Part shown: piece after piece, positions 1-9,386 of the stretch
Position numbering within the stretch: position 1 is the stretch's first letter
Layout of the letters: each line of letters begins with the position of its first letter
Source of the DNA: Planctomycetota bacterium
GTDB lineage: Bacteria > Planctomycetota > SZUA-567 > H5-PLA8
Reading direction: 5' to 3'
Assembly (NCBI GenBank): GCA_027493525.1
Contig: JAOSKN010000002.1
Span: 2,265,326-2,329,325, forward strand
Length of the DNA stretch: 64,000 nucleotides
Made by a program: the position numbers and the translations under genes
The notes under the pieces: model-generated
The model's input: the letters and a program-made list of their open reading frames with translations, nothing else
Database searches by the model: none
What the model was told of the DNA's origin: nothing

Positions 1-299
1 TTTTTTCGATAATTGTGGTACGCGAAGACGGGCCGTTCTTCTTCCGGGCTGGTTCCTTCCACAAAGGCTGAATTCTCAAACGGCGCGACCCGCAATTGGT
101 TGATGACGCCCTTCGACGCATACATGGCCAGCGATTCCTCGCGGGCGAGCACCTGCATCATCTCCGAGGTGATAAAGAGACTGTAGACGCCCATGATGGA
201 CGTGGTGAGGACGACCATCGCCAAGCTGACCTCGAGGAGGGTCAGGCCGCGTTGACCGCTTTGGCGAAACCTGCGAGAGACCTTAGCCATGCCAAACAT
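1..299 (-). CDS. Type IV pilin-like (pseudopilin) protein, N-terminal part
   Basis: Partial gene that runs off the left edge; about 99 residues are visible. Translating the minus strand from the ATG at 299 gives a basic leader followed by a prepilin-type cleavage and methylation site, GLTLLEVSLAMVVL, with Glu at position +5 of the mature protein. A hydrophobic helix follows, as in prepilin peptidase substrates. A GGAG sits seven bases before this ATG; a second in-frame ATG lies nine bases downstream. The visible part after the helix resembles PilV/PilW-type minor pilins or type II secretion pseudopilins. Which of these it is cannot be decided from the fragment. Confidence 0.8.
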   Translation of the reverse strand, partial: MFGMAKVSRRFRQSGQRGLTLLEVSLAMVVLTTSIMGVYSLFITSEMMQVLAREESLAMYASKGVINQLRVAPFENSAFVEGTSPEEERPVFAYHNYRK

Positions 300-324
300 G
301 AAGGGACTCCATAGACGTACGCCT

Positions 325-345
325 GGGCAGGACAAACTCCTGCCC
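325..345. other. Hairpin in the leader of the pilin-like gene
   Basis: Perfect 8-bp inverted repeat (GGGCAGGA / TCCTGCCC) with a 5-nt loop, about 25 bases upstream of the pilin start codon. The surrounding 350-480 region is AT-rich compared with the rest of the window and probably holds the promoter. No U-tract is seen, so a leader structure is likelier than a terminator. Confidence 0.3.
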
Positions 346-546
346 GACATGCACAACGCGCGAATTGGAATTTTGTTGGGTCGGAATGCGGAAAATCTTG
401 TCCCACAACCTATTTTGTATAAAAGTGTTATAAAAACGATCCTAGCTTGATCGGAAACCGCCCGTTCTCCAACACTTTGTTCATATGTTTCATTTTTGAC
501 GTATGATCAAGCCAGATAACGGGTTCACTGGCGCAGGCTAAGCCTG

Positions 547-2731
547 TTACTTATCGGGCTTACCTGGTTTGTCAGGTTTATCTGGCTTGTCGGGCTTATC
601 CGGCTTGTCCGGATGGTCCGGGAGATCCGGTTTATCCGGCTTTTCAGGGGCGTCGGGCTTGTCGGGCTTGTCCGGTTTGTCCGGTTGATCGGGCTTGTCC
701 GGCTTTTCAGGGGCGTCTGGTTTGTCCGGTCCTTCGGGCTTATCGACCGAAGGCGCATCGGGCTTTTCGACGTTGGGACGATCCGACGGACCGCGGTCTT
801 GGTTGCTGGGCCCGTGGGGCTTTTCGGACGAGTTAGAGCCCGGGCTGGACTCCCCGTCCGAACTCTTGCCGTGGCCCTGGCCGTTTCCGCTTGAGGGTCC
901 CGCGGCATCCGAGTTTCCGTTGCCATTGGCGCTGCTGGTCGCGCTGCCTTGTCCCTTGACTCCAGGCACGTTTTGCGGGCCGTTCGCGGCGCCTTTGGCG
1001 AGTCCGCCGGCGTTCGAGATTCCCTTGTCCTTCAGTTCGCCGGCCTTGCCGTTCCCGTTTCCATTGCCGTTGCCGCCGGCATGGGAGTGGTCGGGGGGCC
1101 GTTGTTATGGTGCTGGCTGGAGGGCGCGCCGTGTTCGGCGCCTCCGCCGGCGTTCCCGTTGCTTTCGCCGCCGCCCTGGCTCTGCTCGCCCGGCGCGCCT
1201 TGCTCGCCCTCGCCGAGGGCGGCGCCGCCTTGGGGGCGTCGGCGGCCTGTCCCGGGTTGGCCGCGCCGCGCGAGCCATTCTGCAGCTCTGCACCAAGGCC
1301 GGGAGCATCCGCGGCGCCGCCTTGTCCGGCATCGGGCGTTGGGGCGGGAGCCGCAGGAGCCGGATTCCCAGGCACGGCGGGCTGCGCGCCGGCAGGCGCC
1401 TGAGGAGGCGTCTCCACCGCCTCGGTTTTCTGCGTTGCGTCCGGGCCCGCCTTGGCGCGCGGGGCTTCCGGCGCCGCGCCGGCGCCGGGTTCGCCCGCGC
1501 CCGATTCGGCCGGATTCTGGCCTTCGGTCAGTTGGCGGACGACCTGCGCATTGGATTTCAACGCCGCGGCGACGGAAGAGCTCACATCCTTCGAGCGGAC
1601 GGTCGGCGGGAGGTCCCGCTCGGCGCGCTCCAGCATCGCGAGGCGTCTGCCGTCGTCGCGCAGGAGGTCCAGGAGGCGCGCCTCCTGTGCGGGCGAATCC
1701 GCCAGAGCGGCGAGGGGCTGCAGACCCTCGACGGAGAGCGCGGCGAGCAAGCGGTGCACGCGCAGGACCTCGGCCGGGGGCCGGCCGGGCTCCTCGGCGG
1801 CCAGGGCGAGGCGCCGGGCGAGGCCGTCGAGGAGTTCGGCGCGCCGGTCGGGCTCGCGCCGCGCCTGGAGTTCGAGGGCGGCGTCGACGATGCGCGAGAG
1901 GACGGTCGTGCCCGGGGGCGGCAAGGTCACGAGCGGCTGGGCGCTGGTCTTTCCTTCCAGGAGGTCGATGCCGTAGGCGGTGAGCGCCTCGGCGGCGGCC
2001 AGGGTCGAATCGGCATCGGGGTTCATCGCCTCCAGGGCCTGGAGGCGGCGCTGGAAGGCCGCGACGCGGTCGAGGTTCATGCGCCCTTCGCGGATGGCGG
2101 GGATCAGGCCACGGTGCAGGACTCGGGCGTAGGCGAGCGCGGCGTCGTTGCGTAGCTGCGCGTGACGCCGCTCCAACAGCATCGTCCCCAGGAGGTGGTC
2201 GGCCAGGGCCTCGTGGGCTTCGGCCGGCGGCGCGGCATTCGCGTTCGGGCGCATGGCGGCGAGGAGATCCCGGTTCAGCGCCTCCCAGACGGCGACGCGA
2301 TCTTCGAACATGTCGCGGTAGGCAGCCAAGGCCTCGTCGCGCGGCCCGGTCTTGGCCCAGAAGAGCCCGGCGCCGAGGCCTACGGCCACGAGCACCAGGG
2401 CCGCGGCGGCGTAGGCGGACTTGTAGGAACGCCTCGCGGCAGGCTTGAGCACTGAGGGCGTCTTGACGAAGGGCACCACCAGCGTCTTGCGGCGGCGCGA
2501 CGCCTTGGCCAGGAGGGACATCGTCCGGGTCTTGGCGCGGGCGGAATCGGGAATGGAGAGGCCCATCAGCAGCGCGTCGAGGCGCCGGGCCCGCTCGAAC
2601 TCGCGGCGCACCGCGGGGGCTTCGGCGACGAGGCGGTCCCATTCGGCCGCTTCCGCCGGGGTCAGTTCGCCATCGAGATGGCGGTTCAGGAGCAGTTCGG
2701 CGCGTGGATTCTGGGGAGCCGGGCTATTCAT
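547..2731 (-). CDS. Anti-sigma factor-like membrane protein with Pro-Asp-Lys repeat tail (frameshifted)
   Basis: The ATG at 2731 follows a GGAGGGG site and overlaps the end of the sigma gene by 8 bases, so the two are translationally coupled. Residues 1-60 resemble an anti-sigma domain without zinc ligands. A transmembrane helix (AAAALVLVAVGLGAGLFW) lies near residues 110-130, then a helical domain to about 400, then a low-complexity Ala/Pro/Gly/Asn tail. The frame is lost twice, at G runs 1232-1236 and 1093-1098. Adding one base at each restores one frame of about 728 residues that ends in a (PDK)n tail. The inferred role is to sequester the adjacent ECF sigma factor from the membrane. The tail would be outside the cytoplasm and could bind cell wall or surface polymers, which is speculation. 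Confidence 0.7.
550..765 (-). repeat. 9-nt coding tandem repeat encoding Pro-Asp-Lys
   Basis: The 3' end of the anti-sigma gene is built from degenerate 9-nt units (for example GACAAGCCG on the coding strand) that encode mostly PDK, with variants PDA, PEK, PDQ and PDL. Codon-level variation between units argues for selection on the peptide rather than recent slippage. Confidence 0.75.
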
Positions 2732-3296
2732 CTTGCTGCCCCTCCAGGTCAAACCGCTTTGCCAATTTTTTTCTAAGCATACGGCGTGCCTCGTATAAAT
2801 GCCAACGTGCAGTACTCTCCTTGACGTTCAGGATTTCCGCGATCTGAGGGTAATCGAAGCGCTCGATGGTCCGCAGAACCAGGGCGACCTGCTGCTCCCG
2901 CGCCAGTTCGTGAATTGCAACCCAAAGCGCTGAAACGAGTTCCCGACTCATCATCTGAGCTTCGGGACTCTCTTCTACAAGCACCGCGTTCTGCTGGTTC
3001 ATGTCCACAGCGACTTCGCGCGCCTTGGGCGACTTGCGGAGGTCCAGGACCAGGTTGGTGGCGATTCGCAGGAGCCAAGCCTTGAATTGCCCCTCGGGCG
3101 AATAGGAATCGATGCCGCGAAATGCGCGAAGAAAGGTCTCTTGGGTGATGTCTTCCGCGTCGGCGGCGTTGAGGGTCAGGCGGTAGGCGTACGCATAAAC
3201 ACGATCCCAATACGCCTCCACCAGCGCTTCTGCCGAGGCAGAATCGCCCTCCAGGTACCGGCGTACCAAGTCATCTTCTCTCAATTGTGTGCTCAG
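2724..3296 (-). CDS. ECF-family RNA polymerase sigma factor
   Basis: Sigma-70 region 2 (AYRLTLNAADAEDITQETFL, then AWLLRIATNLVLDLRK) and region 4 (EQQVALVLRTIERFDYPQIA, ending in the helix of KESTARWHLYEARRML) are both present, so this is a two-domain ECF factor of about 190 residues. The open frame extends upstream to an ATG at 3398. However, a near-perfect Shine-Dalgarno sequence GGAGGTGATC lies at 3302-3311, at the right distance for a CTG start at 3296; a TTG at 3284 is the other option. The family's usual length favours this shorter form. The gene overlaps the anti-sigma gene and probably directs its own operon and unknown targets. Confidence 0.88.
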   Translation of the reverse strand: MSTQLREDDLVRRYLEGDSASAEALVEAYWDRVYAYAYRLTLNAADAEDITQETFLRAFRGIDSYSPEGQFKAWLLRIATNLVLDLRKSPKAREVAVDMNQQNAVLVEESPEAQMMSRELVSALWVAIHELAREQQVALVLRTIERFDYPQIAEILNVKESTARWHLYEARRMLRKKLAKRFDLEGQQDE

Positions 3297-3433
3297 CGGC
3301 CGATCACCTCCGCTGTCCAAAGCCAAAACGGAAGGGCTGGCAAGTTGTTGGCCAAGATTGAAAAAGATTCTGCACAAGGGCATGGACAAAAATTGCAATG
3401 CCTTTTCGTGTCAGGTGTTGCAATATGGATCGC

Positions 3434-5134
3434 TTAAAAAGAAAAAGTGAATCCGGCATCGACCTGATGCCGGCCATACTCCTTGGTTTCACGCCGGGAG
3501 TCCTGGGATTCGTACGTATAACCCCAATTAAAGGAAAAGTGCTTCCAGACCTCGTAGTCGAAGCGGACCTCGCCCAGCAACCGGTGGTCGGTGCGGTGTT
3601 GCGCGGGGACGCCGCCCAGCACCTCCTGGGTCGAAGGGTAGTCGTCGCGCCGGTAGACGGCCTCCAGCTTGCCGTACAAGGCGCGCCAGAGCTGCGCGCG
3701 GTAGGCCAGGCGGACGCGCTGCGAGAAGCGCTTGGAGGCGCTCGCCTCGCTCCAGCGGTAATCCACGTTGCCGCGCAGGCGCAGTTCGTGGTCCCAGAGC
3801 GGCAACTGGCGGCGGTAGTCCCAGAAGAAGCTCGCCTTCGTCCCGCTCAGTCCCCGCGCGAGGCGGAAGAAGTCGCTGTCGCCCACGCGCAGGCCGAAGC
3901 GGACCTTGTCGGCGCCTTCTTTATACTGCGCGCTCATCTCCAGCGCGTGTTCGCGCTCGTAGCACTGGTAGTCGAGCTGCGCGTAGCGGAAGGTGTAGCG
4001 CAGGCGCAGTTCCTGGAAGGGGCCGACCTTGGGGAAGAGCAGCGCGAGGCTGGCGGCGTCCTCGAAGTAGTCGTTGTCGTGGACCTCCGGGTAATGCAGC
4101 CCGAAGTGCTCGCCGCCGAGCCAGAGGTGCAAGGCGTCGGTGCGCAGGACGCGCCCTTCGGCCAGGGCGTAGAGCTGGGTGAAGTAGTCCTGCTTGCCCG
4201 TGACGCTGTTGTCGTCGCCGGTGGTGATGACGCCGGTGTCGTAGCCTTCGAGGACGTCCAGCATCAGCCGGAACGGCTTGCCGGCCAGCGCGCTCGCCGC
4301 CGACCGCGCGGCGCGCTGCCACTCCGAGTCGCCCTTTCCGACGGCCGCGTAGGCTTCCTCGGCCTCGCGCGTCCGCCCCAGGCCTTCGAGGCTGGCTCCG
4401 ACATAGTAGCGCGCCGCCTCGCCCCGGCCCGCGTCGTGCTCGGCGACGTAGCGCGACTGCTCCAGGGCTTCCTCGTAGCGTTTGGCCTTGAAGAGCGCCT
4501 TCGCCAGCATCCAGCGCCGGTAGGTGTCCTCCGGCTGAAGCGTGACCAGGGCCTCCCAGACCTCGGCGGCGCGGGCATATTCCTTCGTATCGTAGAGGCA
4601 GAAGGCAAGGAACTCCTGGGCCGCCGCGCCCCAGTCGTCCTGGCGCCTGGCGAGCGCCTCGAAGCGCGGCAGCGCCGCGGTGGGCTGGGCCTGGTTGTAG
4701 AGCGCCGCAGCCAACCCGAACTCGGCCGTGACCGAGTCGGGGTCCTTGTCGAGCGCCTCGCGGTAGGCCTTTTCGGCTTCGGGGTGCCGTTTGAGCTTGG
4801 CCAGGCACTGTCCGCGCCGTGTCTGCGCCTCGGCCCGGTCATGGCCCAGTTCCAGGGCCTTGTCGAAGCTGGCCAGCGCCGCCGTCCAGTCCTCCACTCC
4901 GTATTGCGCGCGCCCCAGGCGGTACCAGACCAGAGGTTCGGCCGGGAACTTCCGGCTGACCTGGGCGAGTCGCTCGACGGCCTGCGCGCCATCGGCCTCT
5001 TGAGCGGCGATCCAATCGGGGTCGGAGCGGAAAGCGTCTTCGGCACGGGAGGCTGCCGAGCAACAGGCCAGGAAGCAGCAGGCAACCGAGAGGAGGCGGA
5101 ATGTCCAGTTTAAGCTGGGGGTTCTGGTCTGCAT
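3434..5134 (-). CDS. TPR-repeat protein with C-terminal outer-membrane beta-barrel
   Basis: 566 residues. A signal peptide (LLSVACCFLACCSAASRAED) is followed by about seven tetratricopeptide repeats up to residue ~290, for example the unit around WYRLGRAQYGVEDWTAALAS. From about residue 300 the sequence alternates aromatic and polar residues as in amphipathic beta strands and ends in ...DAGFTFSF, the C-terminal Phe signature of Bam-inserted barrels. The TPR part would be periplasmic and the barrel in the outer membrane. It lies upstream of the sigma/anti-sigma pair on the same strand (137 bases to the chosen sigma start), so the three may be co-transcribed. Substrate unknown; a role in export or assembly is inferred. 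Confidence 0.72.
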   Translation of the reverse strand: MQTRTPSLNWTFRLLSVACCFLACCSAASRAEDAFRSDPDWIAAQEADGAQAVERLAQVSRKFPAEPLVWYRLGRAQYGVEDWTAALASFDKALELGHDRAEAQTRRGQCLAKLKRHPEAEKAYREALDKDPDSVTAEFGLAAALYNQAQPTAALPRFEALARRQDDWGAAAQEFLAFCLYDTKEYARAAEVWEALVTLQPEDTYRRWMLAKALFKAKRYEEALEQSRYVAEHDAGRGEAARYYVGASLEGLGRTREAEEAYAAVGKGDSEWQRAARSAASALAGKPFRLMLDVLEGYDTGVITTGDDNSVTGKQDYFTQLYALAEGRVLRTDALHLWLGGEHFGLHYPEVHDNDYFEDAASLALLFPKVGPFQELRLRYTFRYAQLDYQCYEREHALEMSAQYKEGADKVRFGLRVGDSDFFRLARGLSGTKASFFWDYRRQLPLWDHELRLRGNVDYRWSEASASKRFSQRVRLAYRAQLWRALYGKLEAVYRRDDYPSTQEVLGGVPAQHRTDHRLLGEVRFDYEVWKHFSFNWGYTYESQDSRRETKEYGRHQVDAGFTFSF

Positions 5135-5340
5135 GGTCTCGCCGGCTCACGCGGTGGAGCGTTGGTACGAAGGCGTTGTATCAGACTTTTCCGACTTTCG
5201 GCAACCCAGGTAAGCAGGGCGCACCGGAATAAACGCGCCGCGGAGCCTGGGGGGTTCCAACGCATGGTCCTTACGTTCGTTATAGACTTGGAAGTCCGAA
5301 AGGTTCTCACGGGAGCACCGGGTTCGGCCAGCCTTTAACC

Positions 5341-6099
5341 ATGCCTCAGCCAGATTCCAGCATCGGCATCCTGCACCCCGGCGTCATGGGTTCGGCCCTG
5401 GGCCAGGCGCTGCGCCAAGGCGGGCGAAGCGTGCTGTGGGCCTATGAATCGCGCTCCGAGGAGACCGCCGAGCGGGCCCGCAAGGCCGGGCTGCTCAACG
5501 CAGGGAGTTTGGCCGCGCTGGTCAAACGCTGCGAGATCCTGATCGGCGTCGTGCCCGCGGAGGCCGCGCACCCGGTCGCGATGGCCGTCGCGAAGCTGGG
5601 TTACAAAGGGCTGTACGTGGAAGCCAGTTCGGTCACGCCGGCCACGGCTTGCGCGATCGCCGCGACGATTCGGGCGGGCGGAGGCCGCCCGGTGGACGCC
5701 GCGATCGAAGGGCCTCCGCCGGAGGTCGTCGGGACCACGAAGCTGTACCTCTGCGGCCCGCACGCGGCCGAGGCCCTGGACGCGCTGAACGTCACGACCC
5801 TGCTGACGTTCCGATATCTGAACCTGCCGCTGGGCGGGGCTTCGGCCTTGAAGGGCCTCTTCATGGCGCACCGGAAGGGCGCGACCGCGCTGCTGGCTTC
5901 ACTCCTCAGGTTCGACGAGATGAAGGATCGGCCGGAGGGCCCCGAAGCGACGAGCGATGGCCCCGTCAAGTTGACCGAGACCAGCTACTTCTCCTTCTCC
6001 AACGTGGACCTGTATCGCAAGCTGAGCACGGTGGAGTCGGCCGCCCGGCTGCCGGCCTTGAGCGTGGTCCTGAAAGCGCTTCAGGAGCATGCGCCGTAG
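5341..6099 (+). CDS. NAD(P)-dependent dehydrogenase with DUF1932 C-terminal domain
   Basis: 252 residues. The N-terminal Rossmann motif GILHPGVMGSALGQAL (residues ~8-23) and overall order match 6-phosphogluconate / 3-hydroxyisobutyrate dehydrogenase-like proteins. The segment LPLGGASALKGLFMAHRKGA near residue 165 resembles the DUF1932 domain that replaces the usual C-terminal helical domain. It is slightly shorter than typical members (about 260-300). No clear ribosome binding site precedes the ATG. It is divergent from the TPR/barrel gene, and the 200-base gap between them probably holds both promoters. Substrate is unknown. Confidence 0.75.
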   Translation: MPQPDSSIGILHPGVMGSALGQALRQGGRSVLWAYESRSEETAERARKAGLLNAGSLAALVKRCEILIGVVPAEAAHPVAMAVAKLGYKGLYVEASSVTPATACAIAATIRAGGGRPVDAAIEGPPPEVVGTTKLYLCGPHAAEALDALNVTTLLTFRYLNLPLGGASALKGLFMAHRKGATALLASLLRFDEMKDRPEGPEATSDGPVKLTETSYFSFSNVDLYRKLSTVESAARLPALSVVLKALQEHAP

Positions 6100-6141
6100 C
6101 CGCAGCCCGTTGAAAAGAGAAGCGAACCCCCAAGCGGCGCT

Positions 6142-7289
6142 TCAGGCTCCGCCGGCCGGCTTGTAGAGGCCGCTGCGGCGGGTCATGTAGGCTTCGTATT
6201 CTGCGGCGAGGATGACTTCGGCGCGCGGGCGGCGGTTGGCCTCGCGGAAGCTGCCGATCTCGAAGGCGTGGACGCGCGGGCCGACCTTTTCGTCGATGAC
6301 CATCATCGGCTCGTGGCGATTCCAGTCGAAGTCGATTTCCAGGAACTTGAAGTGGTGCGCGCGCGGGGCGCCGGCCTCGGACTTCGCGGGGGGCTGGGCG
6401 CCGGAGACGCGCAGGAGCCGGATGACGTAGCGCTCGCCGGCCTCCTCGTGCTTCTCGGCGACGTCGAAGACGATGAGCGGTTCGCGGGTGTTGCGGTCGC
6501 GGACGATCGAACCCAGGCTGAGGAAGAAGTTCTTGAGCGTCAGTTCCTTGAAGCTGCGGCGTTCGTCGCCGTCGGCGGGGCGCCAGCGGCGGGCGCTGGC
6601 TTCCTTGGCCTGGGGGCTGATCTGGACGGGGGAAGGTGAGGCGGCGGCCCTGGGCGACGGGGGTTGCTCTCGGCGGCCAGGCCGAGGCCGCGGGCGAGTT
6701 CCTGAGCGCCGAGTTCGAGGATGTCGGCGGCGAAGGAACTGAGGTTGGTCTCCTCATCCGCCTCGGCGGGCTTGGCCTCCTCCTTGTTTCCCTGGGCCTG
6801 AGCCTGGGCGCCGGCGAGGACCGGGGCCTTGGGCGGCTCGTCGGGATCGAGGTACGGGTTGGCCGAGTGGTCCTTCTCGGTGCTGAAGAGCGATTCGAGT
6901 TCCTCGGCGGCTTTGCTGGGATCGATGGGCTCGGCGGGCTCGCCCGGTTCGTCGCCGCCGGCGGGCTTCGGCACGGCGGGGACGATGGCGGTTGGGGCGC
7001 TGGTGAAGGGCGTGTGCTGCCCGACGAGGACCTCGGTGTGCCCGACCTTGGCGTAGCCGGCCTTGAGGAACTCGGCGACCTCCGGGGCGGGGTCGAAACG
7101 CAGGCGGTTGCCGCGCTCGTCGGGGAATTTGTCGAGGCGCAGCGTGCCGAGCCCCTCGAGGTTCACGGCGCCGCCCTGGGAGAGGGCTTCGACGATGCCC
7201 GCGACGGCCTCGGTGAGCAGCGCCTCGCAGATGCTTGCCGCCAGCCCCGAACGCTTGGCCAGGAACTGCGCCAGGTCCTTCTTGGTCAT
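6142..7289 (-). CDS. HU-fold DNA-binding-like domain fused to an uncharacterised C-terminal domain (frameshifted)
   Basis: Residues 1-75 (MTKKDLAQFLAKRSGLAASI...) match the HU/IHF fold, but the region of the DNA-intercalating beta arm is shortened to DKFPDERGNRLRFDPA. An acidic Pro/Glu/Ala linker follows. The frame breaks at the G run 6659-6663; adding one base restores a continuous 382-residue protein ending at 6142. The restored C-terminal half (from ADGDERRSFKELTLKNFFLS to MTRRSGLYKPAGGA) looks globular and I do not recognise it. With the reduced arm, DNA binding may be altered, or the domain may serve as a protein-protein module as in HU-like domains of cell-surface or division proteins. 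Confidence 0.65.
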
Positions 7290-7362
7290 GGACGATCCTC
7301 GTGCCGGAGTGCGCCCAGGATACCAAAACCAGGGGCGCTCGGCGTCGTCCGATTTTGGCCGG

Positions 7363-7824
7363 CTACTGCTGCTTGGCGGCCGATGCCTGCAAACGTTTGC
7401 GGCTCCAGTAGCCGCTCAGGATGCGATCGACGCTCAGCGGGCCGGCGCCGCGCAGGAAGAGGCAGAGCGCCATGGCGAAGAGCGCGAGCTGAAACTCGAT
7501 GCCCTTGAAGCCGTCGTGCCAGTGGACTTTGGTGATTGCGACGAACATCACGGCCATGATGCCGAGCGCGGAGAGGCGGGTGAGGAACCCGAAGGCCAGG
7601 CCCACTCCGCCTCCGAACTCGGCCAGCGCGGCGAGGAAGGCGAGCACGCCGGGCATGGGCAGTCCCATCTTCTCGATGCCCTCGGTGAACTGGGCCAGGC
7701 CGCCGAAGAGCTTGCCCTGGCCGTGGTAGATGAAGGTGGCGGCGAGGGACGCGCGGAGGGGCAGGTCGGACCATTCGAGCAGCAGGCGCCGCCAGCCGGA
7801 GAGGGTGGGGGTATCGGTGCTCAT
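7363..7824 (-). CDS. DoxX family membrane protein
   Basis: 154 residues with four predicted membrane helices. The motif LRASLAATFIYHGQGKLFGG near the N-terminus followed by LAFLAALAEFGGGVGLAFGFLTRL is typical of DoxX/TQO-small-subunit-like proteins. The ATG at 7824 is preceded by GGAGACACTC. The longer open frame upstream has no comparable start. DoxX proteins are linked to redox or thiosulfate metabolism in some organisms, but the specific function here is unknown. Confidence 0.85.
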   Translation of the reverse strand: MSTDTPTLSGWRRLLLEWSDLPLRASLAATFIYHGQGKLFGGLAQFTEGIEKMGLPMPGVLAFLAALAEFGGGVGLAFGFLTRLSALGIMAVMFVAITKVHWHDGFKGIEFQLALFAMALCLFLRGAGPLSVDRILSGYWSRKRLQASAAKQQ

Positions 7825-7940
7825 GAGTGTCTCCTGCCACCAAGAAGGCAATATGTAGGCAAACGTGCCAGATACGGTATAGTCCTGGAGGCGAGTTTCG
7901 CCAAGCATGGTATTCGTAGCACGGATGCGTGAGTATCTGC

Positions 7941-9371
7941 ATGGCCATGACACGGGTTACGTTGGTTATTGTGGCCCTTGCGTTGGGCCTGGGTGCAAGC
8001 CTTGCGCGTAGCGGTGAAGCGCAATCTGACCGCGATCCTCTGAAGCGACTCAATGAACTTCTGCCCGAACTCGATTCGGACGACAGCTCGGCTCGGGATA
8101 GGGCGCGAGCATCCTTGGCTGAGCTGGTGTCGAATTACGGTGCCAGACTTGAGTCGGAATTGATCGCGCTTCGCAAAGATGCGTCCGCCGAAGTGGCGCT
8201 GTCGCTCGATCCCGAGATCAAGCGCACCGGCCGCATGCGGTTCGACGAACGTTTCTTTTCTTGGCTGCGGAAGAAAGGGTTTCCGGCGCTCAAGGATCGG
8301 CCGTTCGGAAGAGTGCTCACCTATCATAATGAAGTATCAGAGGACGATCAGAATCAATATTGGGTGGGATTCCTCCTTGCGCAAGAGGAGAAGGATATCA
8401 AGCTGACATTGGGACTTAGATCCTATTCTGCGGCCGGGGCTGATGGGTATTTGAAAGGGCTTCACTTCGAGAAATTGGATTTCCATGCTTTCTTGGAAAA
8501 TGAATACGGGGAGACGAAGAGGGGAGAGGACATCACGCCGACTCGATACTTCAATAGATACGTGACCGATGTGATTTGGGATGTGCGACTTCTGCTTATT
8601 GCTTATCTTGCGCACGAGCGCGGCTGGTATGGGTTGAGTCACAGACTGATGGAGCGGGCCACTGAAGAGCACGAATATGGGCTCGTTAATCCTCCCCTGA
8701 ATGCTGATGCGCGTCTACTATCCTTCAAATACGCGGTTGTTGGTGAGCTGACGGAAGGCAGTTATGGAGAAGGTCCCATAGGAGATTGTGCGAGGCCGGA
8801 TGTGCCGCGTACGGAGATTCTGGCTCGTATTCATCGCATCCAGGCGCGATTCGCCGATCTCAAACTGTCGTACGCGGAAGAATACGCCAGCCTATTGGGA
8901 GCGATGATCGAGGAAGATCGCAGGCACGAAGCTTTGCCCAAGAGGGAATGGGCTGCCATGTCCAAAGCCGAGCAAATTGCGGAGCTAATCTACCAACTTC
9001 GCGACGAGTGCAATAACGGCCGATTTGGCGTTCGTACCTTCGCCATCCTATCGGCATTTGGTGACAAAGACTCTGCGGCGATTAAACTTGTGGGGATAGG
9101 TCGCCCGGCAGTGCCTGCTCTGATTCCCTTGCTTGAAGATAGGCGTCTTACGCGGTCCTGGACGGAAGGACGTACGGGTTGGAAAAAGGGCTTGGTGCGT
9201 TACGGCGACATGGCTTTGCAGATTATTGAGGCCATTGCGGGACAAAAATTCTATCAGGACGTCAGCCACCTGCGTGGCTCTGCCGAAGATATTGAGCTGG
9301 TAAAACGCAAGGTCAATGCCTGGTGGGTGGACGCGCAACCGGACGCCGCGGCGAACGAGCAAGCCGAATAA
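7941..9371 (+). CDS. Secreted HEAT-like protein of unknown function
   Basis: About 476 residues from the ATG at 7941; a GTG at 7929 and an ATG at 7947 are alternative starts and none has a strong ribosome binding site. A signal peptide (VTLVIVALALGLGASLARSG) is followed by a helical motif, SDDSSARDRARASLAELV, of the kind repeated in secreted planctomycete proteins. Residues around 385-420 (LVGIGRPAVPALIPLLEDRR) form a second HEAT-like unit. The middle has no family I recognise. Base composition is clearly lower in GC than its neighbours, which may mean recent acquisition. Confidence 0.6.
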   Translation: MAMTRVTLVIVALALGLGASLARSGEAQSDRDPLKRLNELLPELDSDDSSARDRARASLAELVSNYGARLESELIALRKDASAEVALSLDPEIKRTGRMRFDERFFSWLRKKGFPALKDRPFGRVLTYHNEVSEDDQNQYWVGFLLAQEEKDIKLTLGLRSYSAAGADGYLKGLHFEKLDFHAFLENEYGETKRGEDITPTRYFNRYVTDVIWDVRLLLIAYLAHERGWYGLSHRLMERATEEHEYGLVNPPLNADARLLSFKYAVVGELTEGSYGEGPIGDCARPDVPRTEILARIHRIQARFADLKLSYAEEYASLLGAMIEEDRRHEALPKREWAAMSKAEQIAELIYQLRDECNNGRFGVRTFAILSAFGDKDSAAIKLVGIGRPAVPALIPLLEDRRLTRSWTEGRTGWKKGLVRYGDMALQIIEAIAGQKFYQDVSHLRGSAEDIELVKRKVNAWWVDAQPDAAANEQAE

Positions 9372-9386
9372 TCTGAACCCTTCGCT

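Noticed and set aside
96-314. Open frame on the plus strand opposite the pilin-like gene
   Set aside because: Its translation lacks any fold-like pattern and it is antisense to a gene with a clear prepilin signature.
550-765. Regular short repeat considered as a CRISPR-like array
   Set aside because: Units are 9 nt, contiguous, without spacers, and lie in frame as PDK codons.
1093-1236. Programmed ribosomal frameshifting in the anti-sigma gene
   Set aside because: The same kind of +1 change at G/C runs recurs in unrelated genes, so error is simpler; no slippery heptamer plus structure was noticed.
695-2155. Long plus-strand frame opposite the anti-sigma gene
   Set aside because: Composition is biased (Gly/Arg-rich) and it is antisense to a coherent membrane protein; typical shadow in GC-rich DNA.
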